Shown piece after piece: positions 1 to 4,312 of a DNA stretch of 8,250 nt. Within the stretch, counting starts at the first letter, position 1. Each line of letters begins with the position of its first letter. Source of the DNA: an uncultured Polyangiaceae bacterium (lineage in GTDB: Bacteria; Myxococcota_A; Polyangia; Polyangiales; Houyiibacteriaceae); NCBI GenBank assembly GCA_947259605.1, contig CAMYMX010000125.1, forward strand, positions 1 through 8,250, written 5' to 3'. Below the pieces are notes generated by a model. That model was not told the origin of the DNA. It did not search any database and saw nothing but the letters and a program-made list of their open reading frames with translations. Position numbers and translations under genes: made by a program.

Positions 1-42
1 GAGGTCGCCAAGGCCTGGGCCGCGGCTTGGGGTCTCAACTAG
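1..42 (+). CDS. C-terminal end of an upstream gene (partial)
   Basis: Frame 1 is open from the window edge and reads EVAKAWAAAWGLN before a TAG stop. Only 13 residues are visible, so no family can be named. Support for a real gene is contextual. The next gene's Shine-Dalgarno AGGAG (41-45) overlaps this stop codon, the usual arrangement in an operon with coupled translation. The residues look like an amphipathic helix end, which is weak evidence. Confidence 0.5.
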   Translation, partial: EVAKAWAAAWGLN

Positions 43-51
43 GAGTGAATC

Positions 52-318
52 ATGGCATCAGATGACAACACCGCAGCATTGCAAGAGGCACTCGATATTT
101 GCGGGTACAAGCCCGGAAAGCACGACGGAGTGATGGGCAAGCGAACGCGGAATGCGATTCGCGACTTCCAAAAGGACGCTGGTGTCGATGTTGACGGCGA
201 CGTCGGCCCGCAAACCCGGGGGGCCCTGGCGCAAAAGCTGAGCGAGATCTCGGTTCGCGCGCAGCATCTGGCCGGTTTCTTCCAGGGCGGCGGCCAAAGC
301 GTCGAGGACGAGCTCTAG
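52..318 (+). CDS. small peptidoglycan-binding-domain (PGBD) protein
   Basis: This 88-residue protein is almost entirely one PG_binding_1 domain (residues about 7-62). It shows the family pattern: LQEALDICGY, then PGKHDGVMGKRT, AIRDFQ, DGDVGPQT and AL. Such domains form a three-helix bundle that binds cell-wall peptidoglycan and are usually attached to a hydrolase or transpeptidase. Here no catalytic domain is present. No signal peptide or membrane segment is visible, which is odd for a wall-binding protein; export by another route or a non-wall role is possible. The C-terminus is a Gly-rich, acidic tail (GGGQSVEDEL). The ATG start is well supported by AGGAG six bases upstream. It lies between the end of an upstream gene and a zinc metallopeptidase with a membrane anchor, suggesting a cell-envelope operon. 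Domain call is firm; function is inferred. Confidence 0.88.
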   Translation: MASDDNTAALQEALDICGYKPGKHDGVMGKRTRNAIRDFQKDAGVDVDGDVGPQTRGALAQKLSEISVRAQHLAGFFQGGGQSVEDEL

Positions 319-345
319 CCGGAGCTCCGGTATCCAGAGGCCCAA

Positions 346-1194
346 TTGCGCTGGAGAGGTAGAAAGCAAAGCGCGCACGTCGAGGATCGCCGAGGCGTGC
401 GCGCCGGGCCCAAGCTTGCGGGCGGGGGCATCGGTATCCTGCTTCTGGTCGGAGTCGGTCTCTTCTTGGGGGTCGACCCCGGCACGCTGATGCAAGTCGT
501 TCAGACGCAGCAAAGCGCTCCAGCACCGTCCGCCCCACGGACCGAGCTCGAAGACGAGCAGTCCCAGTTTGTCGCCGTCGTCCTCGCGGACACCGAGGAC
601 ACCTGGAATGAGCTGTTCCAAGAGGCCGGTCGCGACTACCGCGAACCGAGTCTGGTGTTGTTCAGCGGCTCGGTCCGCTCGGCCTGCGGCTTCGCACAAG
701 CCGCGATGGGGCCGTTCTATTGCCCGGCCGACCAAAAGGTCTACATCGACCTGAGCTTCTACTCCGACCTGCAGAATCGATTTCAGGCGCCGGGCGACTT
801 CGCGCAGGCCTACGTAATCGCCCATGAGGTCGGGCATCACGTACAAACTTTGCTAGGGATTTCGGAGCAGGTGCAGCGGAAGAAAGCGCAACTCAGCGAG
901 GCGGAGGCCAATCAGCTTTCCGTGCGTCAAGAGCTCCAGGCCGATTGCCTGGCGGGAATTTGGGCGCACCACGCCGACCGGACCCGCGCCCTGCTCGAGC
1001 AAGGTGACATCGAGGAAGGGCTGAACGCAGCGAGCGCCATCGGAGACGACCGCTTGCAGAGGCAGTCACAGGGCTACGTCACGCCAGAGTCGTTCACGCA
1101 CGGAAGCTCGGCGCAACGCGTGAAGTGGTTCAAGCGCGGGTATGCCAGCGGCGACACGAGCGCGTGCGATACGTTTGGCGAGTCGAGCCTGTGA
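346..1194 (+). CDS. ypfJ: YpfJ-like neutral zinc metallopeptidase, membrane-anchored
   Basis: The 282-residue product matches the putative neutral zinc metallopeptidase family (PF04228; E. coli YpfJ is of similar length). The N-terminus MRWRGRKQSAHVEDRRG is the family's conserved opening, which supports the TTG start at 346 even though the ribosome site is weak. One transmembrane helix follows (about residues 25-44), then a Pro/Ala-rich linker, then the catalytic domain. The zinc site HEVGH has His160, Glu161 and His164. A downstream RQELQAD (194-200) supplies the probable third ligand or acidic residues. Paired Cys114 and Cys126 flank the GPFYC segment, and FTHGSS (250-255) is also typical of the family. 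Predicted topology is a short inner-side N-terminus with the peptidase outside the inner membrane. The physiological substrate of this family is not established. The stop overlaps the next start (GTGA). Confidence 0.93.
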   Translation: MRWRGRKQSAHVEDRRGVRAGPKLAGGGIGILLLVGVGLFLGVDPGTLMQVVQTQQSAPAPSAPRTELEDEQSQFVAVVLADTEDTWNELFQEAGRDYREPSLVLFSGSVRSACGFAQAAMGPFYCPADQKVYIDLSFYSDLQNRFQAPGDFAQAYVIAHEVGHHVQTLLGISEQVQRKKAQLSEAEANQLSVRQELQADCLAGIWAHHADRTRALLEQGDIEEGLNAASAIGDDRLQRQSQGYVTPESFTHGSSAQRVKWFKRGYASGDTSACDTFGESSL

Positions 1195-1367
1195 GACGAT
1201 TCGCAGTTGCCACGCTGTTCACTTTGATCTGTGGGGCGATGTGTGAATTCACGATGTGCCCCACGGGTTGCGTCGACCTCGACACCGATGACCAAAACTG
1301 CGGAAGCTGCGGAAACATCTGTGAAGCGCCCGATGTCTGCGCAGGGGGCATCTGCAGCCCCGGCTAG
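1191..1367 (+). CDS. 58-residue Cys-rich secreted-type small protein
   Basis: The GTG start at 1191 overlaps the metallopeptidase stop in a GTGA tetranucleotide, pointing to translational coupling. Residues 1-18 (MRRFAVATLFTLICGAMC) have a basic end and hydrophobic core like a signal peptide, although no clean lipobox (small residue before Cys) is seen. The remaining 40 residues contain seven cysteines. They carry the motif CVDLDTDDQNCGSCGNIC, that is D-x-x-N-C-G-x-C-G-x-x-C, common as a repeat in secreted proteins of Myxococcota. It probably folds around disulfides outside the cytoplasm. A longer in-frame opening at 1125 would lie inside the peptidase gene and lacks a signal sequence, so I prefer the GTG. 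No function can be assigned; being co-translated with an extracytoplasmic peptidase makes it a possible partner, inhibitor or substrate (inference). Confidence 0.62.
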   Translation: MRRFAVATLFTLICGAMCEFTMCPTGCVDLDTDDQNCGSCGNICEAPDVCAGGICSPG

Positions 1368-1389
1368 GCGGACCGTGACTGGCCGCGCG

Positions 1390-1521
1390 GACACCGGCAC
1401 CGGCACTGGCACTGGCACTGGCACTGACACTGGCACTGGCACTGGCACTGACACTGACGCTGGCACTGGCGCTGACACTGGCACTGACACTGACACTGGC
1501 ACTGACACTGGCACTGGCGCG
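1390..1521 (+). repeat. degenerate 6-bp tandem array (GRCRCT), left copy
   Basis: Twenty-two consecutive hexamers can be laid out without a gap. The consensus is GGCACT or GACACT, with a few GACGCT, GGCGCT, GGCACC and GACACC variants. Variation falls at positions 2, 4 and 6 only, and the 6-bp phase is never broken. No credible gene covers it. Read through, it would give Gly-Thr/Asp-Thr runs on the plus strand and Ser-Ala/Ser-Val or Val-Pro/Val-Ser runs on the minus strand. It ends 21 bp before the hairpin in front of the first S23 gene. Confidence 0.95.
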
Positions 1522-1542
1522 TTCAGACTTGGTTATCGCTTG

Positions 1543-1599
1543 TCCTTGGAATGGGTTTGGGCTCACACGCGGGGTGAGAGCCCAAACCCAAACCAAGGA
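1543..1599 (+). promoter_or_regulatory. long hairpin sequestering the first S23 gene's ribosome site
   Basis: The left arm 1552-1566 (TGGGTTTGGGCTCAC) pairs with 1574-1590 (GTGAGAGCCCAAACCCA) apart from a two-base bulge, around a 7-base loop. After a two-base A-A mismatch the stem continues, TCCTTGG (1543-1549) with CCAAGGA (1593-1599). The outer stem therefore contains most of the AAGGAG (1595-1600) that serves the ATG at 1607. In mRNA this could hide the ribosome site until the stem is opened. The left arm read on the minus strand mirrors the same layout: AAGGA, six bases, then ATA at 1536-1534. A terminator role is unlikely because no U tract follows. Confidence 0.75.
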
Positions 1600-1606
1600 G
1601 TCGCTG

Positions 1607-1939
1607 ATGAAAGAAAAGAATGTTTACGACAGAGCGCGAAAGGTCGTGCAAGAGCTTGTTCCCCTTTTGCACGCGATTCGCGAGCACGATAAGTCGCTGG
1701 CCGATCAGCTGAAGAGGGCTGCGCAGAGTGTAGTTCTCAACATCGCGGAAGCGCGTGGGAATGACGCCGGCAACGCGAGAGCTCGATTTTCAACCGCCTG
1801 CGGCTCCGCGAAGGAAGTCCGAGCAGCACTGAACGTAGCGAGTGACTGGGGCTACATCGAAGCCCGCAGGGCGAACCACCTCGATGAGAGTCTCGACGAG
1901 GTGTGCGCCATCACTTGGTCTTTGAGCCGAAGGCTCTAG
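1607..1939 (+). CDS. S23 / four-helix-bundle (23S rRNA intervening-sequence protein-like) copy A
   Basis: The 110-residue product belongs to the four-helix-bundle family related to proteins encoded in 23S rRNA intervening sequences, with Avd of diversity-generating retroelements as a structural relative. The diagnostic core is QLKRAAQSVVLNIAEARG (34-51), matching the family's R-A-x-S-x-x-x-N-I-A-E pattern. Next come ARARF (57-61), GSAKEVRAAL (66-75) and a final helix, LDESLDEVCAITWSL. The usual Gly after IAE is Ala here. The family typically forms basic oligomers and may bind nucleic acid, but no enzymatic role is established. The ATG at 1607 is chosen because AAGGAG lies six bases upstream and the sequence before it is hairpin. 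Copy B faces it on the other strand, and their stop codons overlap. No rRNA surrounds it, so it is an orphan copy. Its possible translational control by the preceding hairpin is inferred. Confidence 0.9.
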   Translation: MKEKNVYDRARKVVQELVPLLHAIREHDKSLADQLKRAAQSVVLNIAEARGNDAGNARARFSTACGSAKEVRAALNVASDWGYIEARRANHLDESLDEVCAITWSLSRRL

Positions 1940-2262
1940 CGGCCTGAGAGCCTCCAGGACATCGCGCAAACCTCGTCGAGCGCGATGTCCACCTTGGTGA
2001 CCTTCGAGCTTGGAACGTAGCCGTACGCGACCGCGAGCTGAAGTCCGGCCCGCACCTCCTTTGCCGACCCACAGGCCGACGCGAATCGGGCCCTAGCCGT
2101 CCCTGCATCATTTCCGTCGGCCTCGGCGATGTTGAGCACGACGCTATTCATCGCTCGATTCATTTGGTCGAAGAGCGACCGATCCCGCTTCCGAACCACC
2201 GGAAGAACCTGTCGCAAGCCTCCTGCCGCCTGAAGCGCCCGTTGCTGAATAATGAGTCCCAT
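1936..2262 (-). CDS. S23 / four-helix-bundle protein copy B, convergent paralog
   Basis: The 108-residue product is a clear paralog of copy A. The block SVVLNIAEADGNDAGTARARF (40-60) and the following SACGSAKEVRAGL differ from A at few positions. The C-terminal ALDEVCAMSWRLS also matches, while the N-terminal helix and residues 75-93 have diverged. At DNA level the conserved block differs mostly in synonymous third positions, so both copies look old and maintained for their protein. The start at 2262 has AAGGAG seven bases upstream on the minus strand. An earlier in-frame start would begin inside the hairpin stem and is less likely. The stop shares the palindrome CTAG (1936-1939) with the stop of copy A, a 4-bp tail-to-tail overlap. 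Function is unknown beyond the family; a heteromer with copy A is a reasonable guess. Confidence 0.9.
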   Translation of the reverse strand: MGLIIQQRALQAAGGLRQVLPVVRKRDRSLFDQMNRAMNSVVLNIAEADGNDAGTARARFASACGSAKEVRAGLQLAVAYGYVPSSKVTKVDIALDEVCAMSWRLSGR

Positions 2263-2266
2263 CAGT

Positions 2267-2341
2267 GATCTCCTTTTTGGCTGTGAGTGGGGTTCCCCAG
2301 AAGGGCGAAGCCCGACCCCGCTCACAGCCAAAAAGGAGATC
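2267..2341 (-). promoter_or_regulatory. near-perfect 27-bp-stem hairpin over the second S23 gene's ribosome site
   Basis: Arms 2267-2293 and 2315-2341 are complementary over 27 bp. The first 21 bp from the outer end are perfect, followed by one G-T wobble and five more pairs. The 21-base loop contains a small GGGC-GAA-GCCC hairpin (2303-2313). Both arms carry AAAAAGGAG on their outward strand, so the palindrome has a Shine-Dalgarno site at each end. One serves the minus-strand S23 gene (ATG at 2262). The other sits six bases before an ATG at 2345 on the plus strand. A stem this long should hide both sites in RNA and could also extrude as a cruciform in DNA. Confidence 0.88.
2300..2314. repeat. 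15-bp palindromic repeat, copy 1 (in hairpin loop)
   Basis: GAAGGGCGAAGCCCG occurs here in the loop of the large hairpin and again, identical, at 2487-2501. It folds as GGGC-GAA-GCCC and looks like a REP-type palindromic core. Two exact copies 187 bp apart in a region with no gene suggest either a dispersed genomic repeat or local duplication. Confidence 0.7.
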
Positions 2342-2371
2342 GCGATGACCCAGTCACGTCACACGCACGCT

Positions 2372-2461
2372 GACACTGACACCGATACTGACGCTGACGC
2401 TGACGCTGACGCTGACACTGACGCTGACACTGGCACTGGCACTGGCACCGACAATGGCACC
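2372..2461 (+). repeat. degenerate 6-bp tandem array (GRCRCT), right copy
   Basis: Fifteen hexamers in uninterrupted phase. The left half is mostly GACGCT/GACACT and the right half GGCACT/GGCACC. The unit and strand orientation are the same as in the array at 1390-1521, although the intervening S23 module is arranged as an inverted pair. An ATG at 2345 with a good AAGGAG in front would read it as alternating Asp-Thr/Asp-Ala, then Gly-Thr, on the plus strand. That frame later runs antisense into the next gene, so I do not call it as a gene. Confidence 0.93.
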
Positions 2462-2486
2462 CGCACATGCGCGGCAGCGCGAGCCC

Positions 2487-2515
2487 GAAGGGCGAAGCCC
2501 GGCGCCAAAGGCGCC
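2487..2515. repeat. GC-rich double palindrome, including copy 2 of the 15-bp repeat
   Basis: Copy 2 of GAAGGGCGAAGCCCG (2487-2501) runs directly into GGCGCC-AAA-GGCGCC (2501-2515), a second hairpin with a six-base all-G/C stem. The surroundings (2462-2557) hold further GCGCGGCAG-type motifs but no convincing coding sequence. The segment could act in transcription termination for either flank, but no U run is present. I read it as REP-like intergenic sequence. Confidence 0.6.
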
Positions 2516-2557
2516 GCCAAGCCCAAGCGCAGCGCCAGGCGCGGCAGGGAGGACTAC

Positions 2558-2623
2558 GGGTGGGGGTGGGCGGGCGGTGTAATTAAACCAAACCACGCAC
2601 CCAACCCAACCCCCGCCCCCCCC
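2558..2623. other. two opposed G-quadruplex-type tracts around an AT-rich spacer
   Basis: On the plus strand, 2558-2574 has four G runs (3, 5, 3 and 3) with one-base loops. On the minus strand, 2600-2623 has four G runs (seen as C runs of 3, 3, 5 and 8) with loops of one or two bases. Both fit the strict four-run G-quadruplex pattern. The spacer (2575-2599) contains the AT-rich stretch TAATTAAACCAAACCA. The tracts are partly complementary to each other, so a G/C-rich stem is an alternative fold. They lie 30 bp downstream of the minus-strand NRDE gene stop and could slow or end its transcription (inference). Confidence 0.65.
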
Positions 2624-2653
2624 AACCACCCGCGGCAGCGGCCGCCCTTCGCT

Positions 2654-3451
2654 TCATTCAGGCGCTTGGGTGAGGCGAAGCATGTCTTCGAAGCTCCCCT
2701 GCGAAGGCGGGCCGTTCGAAAACCAATACTGCTCGACACGCCCGGGGCTCACTGCGGCAAGCGTGGACGAGACCGTGCCGTACACCGGGGTCTTGACGCA
2801 GATCGCTTGAAGGTAGCGCGCGACTTCGTTATCAAAAGGCGCGTCCGGCGGAATTGGAGGCACTTCCGAAGGGTCCGGCAATGACTCATCCGAGAGAACC
2901 TCCACGAGTCGCCGTTTCATTCGCGGCCACGTATCGGGAGACACCGCCAAAACACGCGCTCGTGCCTTCTCGGCCTTCGGAAACTCCGGGGAGCCAAGTC
3001 GATCGTTGCAAAGGACATGGACACCGTTCGGAAGTGTTTCGATCTCGACTTCCCGTAGGTCCCTCCTCGCGTACGCGGCGCGCAGCGCTTCGCCGTCGCC
3101 GAAGATCAGATTGAACTCGTTGTAGGCTGCGGGATCGACACGTCTGAGATAACGCTCGACGCCTTCAAGCGACCCTTCCGTAAGCGCATCGACCACGAGC
3201 CCGCCTCGAGAGCGAAGTGTGTCGTCTCGCGAGCCGAAGCTTCGTTGGTTGGTGAGCCCGACGAAAAGGCCATCCCGACTGACCCCGAACCATGTCCCGC
3301 CTTCGCGCTCGTCGCGCCCTCCGACCACGAGCGGGTTAACGCGCAGCACCCGGGGACCGGATGCCGCGCGGTCATAGAACTCGTCCCGGTTCGAGGCAAT
3401 GATCGTCGAACAGAAGTCATCCATCCGGTGGCGAACGATGATCGTGCACAT
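2654..3451 (-). CDS. TANGO2 / NRDE-family protein
   Basis: The 265-residue product starts MCTIIV, with Cys2 in the family's N-terminal position, and carries the name-giving NRDE motif (21-24) in ASNRDEFYDR. Other family landmarks are GGRDEREGGTWFGV (44-57), GLTNQR (65-70), NEFNLIFGD (111-119) and the late YGTVSSTLAAV segment (224-234). The length is normal for the family. TANGO2 proteins have an Ntn-hydrolase-like fold. Animal members have been linked to heme trafficking and to lipid or acyl-CoA homeostasis, while bacterial roles are not settled. It is the last gene of a minus-strand operon, three bases after the methyltransferase stop, with GGAG ahead of its ATG inside the end of that gene. 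Operon partners include an acyl thioesterase, which fits the lipid hypothesis better than a Golgi-type role. Family call is firm; function is open. Confidence 0.92.
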   Translation of the reverse strand: MCTIIVRHRMDDFCSTIIASNRDEFYDRAASGPRVLRVNPLVVGGRDEREGGTWFGVSRDGLFVGLTNQRSFGSRDDTLRSRGGLVVDALTEGSLEGVERYLRRVDPAAYNEFNLIFGDGEALRAAYARRDLREVEIETLPNGVHVLCNDRLGSPEFPKAEKARARVLAVSPDTWPRMKRRLVEVLSDESLPDPSEVPPIPPDAPFDNEVARYLQAICVKTPVYGTVSSTLAAVSPGRVEQYWFSNGPPSQGSFEDMLRLTQAPE

Positions 3452-3454
3452 CGA

Positions 3455-4309
3455 TCAGCTCCGCCTCTTCACGACCGCGAGCCGCTCCGACAAGAAGCTG
3501 CGCGAAGCATTGGCGCTCGATCCGGTGAGTGTTCGCCACCCGCGCGAGTCTTCATCGAAGGTTACTTCCCAATCGGGGGCGAAGGCCGATGCGAGCTCAT
3601 CGGGCTGAAGCGTCGCCTTGAGCGGCTCGCCGGCGGCGGCAAAAACGACGGGGATCGCGACGCGCCCCAACGGCCCGTAGGGAAACAGGCCCGGCACGCG
3701 ATAGGTCATGGCGAGCTCGCTCCCCGGAGCCGCAAGTGACGTCAGCTGCCCGAGTGTGTCGTGAACGGCATCGAGCGGCAGATACATCGCGACGCCCTCC
3801 CAAATCCACGCGCTTGGCGCGCCAGAGCGAAACCCCGCTGCTTCGAGCGCGTTGGCAAATCGCTCCCTCTCGAAATCGACCGACACGTAGCGAATATCTG
3901 CGGGCGGACGTTTCTGCGACATTCGCCTTCGCTTGTATCGTTGCGTCGCCGGGTGGTCGAGCTCGAAGACGGTCACATCCTTCAACGCTTCGAGTCGCCA
4001 CCCTCGCGCGTCGAGCCCGGCTCCGAGAATCACGAGCTGATCGATGCCGCTGTGCAGGGCGGAGGCGAGATGTGCATCGATCACCTGGGTCCTCAGCACC
4101 ACGTGATCGATCAGCCCGAAGGTCGTTGCACGCACCGCAGCCCGGTACAGCCGAGCGGCCTCTCCGAGGTGCCGAGGTGCAGCAGCAAGTTGTGCGAGCA
4201 CAGGGGGCAGAAGCTGGGGCGCAACCGGATCGATCTGCTGCTTGTCTACGCCCAGTCCGCGCGCGAAGGAAACCAAGAGCGAGGTCCCACTTGGTAAGCC
4301 GGGTCGCAT
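3455..4309 (-). CDS. class I SAM-dependent methyltransferase, TIGR00027 / leucine carboxyl methyltransferase-like
   Basis: The 284-residue product has the layout of the LCM/TIGR00027 family. An N-terminal helix PSGTSLLVSFARGLG resembles the family's opening. The SAM-binding motif I is VILGAGLDARGWRL (93-106). The acidic strand-2 motif is VFELDHPATQRYKRRR (114-129), and WIWEGVAMYLP (168-178) is the family's characteristic post-motif region. Members methylate small-molecule or polyketide carboxyl or hydroxyl groups, but the substrate cannot be predicted from sequence. It should be cytosolic, as no signal or membrane segment is apparent apart from a hydrophobic stretch around 213-228. It sits three bases after the thioesterase stop and three bases before the NRDE gene, so co-transcription is very likely. 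No strong Shine-Dalgarno precedes the ATG, which suggests translational coupling. A thioesterase releasing a free acid next to a carboxyl methyltransferase would make chemical sense (inference). Confidence 0.9.
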   Translation of the reverse strand: MRPGLPSGTSLLVSFARGLGVDKQQIDPVAPQLLPPVLAQLAAAPRHLGEAARLYRAAVRATTFGLIDHVVLRTQVIDAHLASALHSGIDQLVILGAGLDARGWRLEALKDVTVFELDHPATQRYKRRRMSQKRPPADIRYVSVDFERERFANALEAAGFRSGAPSAWIWEGVAMYLPLDAVHDTLGQLTSLAAPGSELAMTYRVPGLFPYGPLGRVAIPVVFAAAGEPLKATLQPDELASAFAPDWEVTFDEDSRGWRTLTGSSANASRSFLSERLAVVKRRS

Positions 4310-4312
4310 CGC

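Noticed and set aside
58..846. Long minus-strand frame opposite the PGBD and ypfJ genes
   Set aside because: It is a shadow produced by high-GC codon use; the plus-strand frames have recognisable domains and motifs.
1074..1514. Minus-strand frame with a Val-Pro/Val-Ser repeat
   Set aside because: It is the antisense reading of the hexamer array, then of the Cys-rich gene and the end of ypfJ. No ribosome site or recognisable domain.
1543..1599. Rho-independent terminator for the ypfJ operon
   Set aside because: The stem is strong but there is no T run after it; it directly precedes and includes the S23 ribosome site.
1231..1692. Plus-strand frame running through the left hexamer array
   Set aside because: It overlaps the Cys-rich gene and the S23 gene in another frame and owes its length to the stop-free hexamer repeat.
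1607..2262. 23S rRNA intervening sequence
   Set aside because: The proteins fit the family, but no 23S rRNA sequence flanks them; neighbours are protein genes.
1543..2341. CRISPR array or retron-type locus
   Set aside because: The hexamers have no spacers and there is no cas or reverse transcriptase gene. S23 resembles the Avd fold, but no template/variable repeat or reverse transcriptase is present, so a diversity-generating retroelement is not supported.
2345..2884. Plus-strand frame with a good AAGGAG and ATG, reading Asp-Thr/Asp-Ala repeats and then Arg/Pro-rich sequence
   Set aside because: After the hexamer array it becomes low-complexity and runs antisense into the well-supported NRDE gene. 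The ribosome site is explained as the mirror half of the palindrome. I keep it as a possible decayed outward partner, not as a gene.
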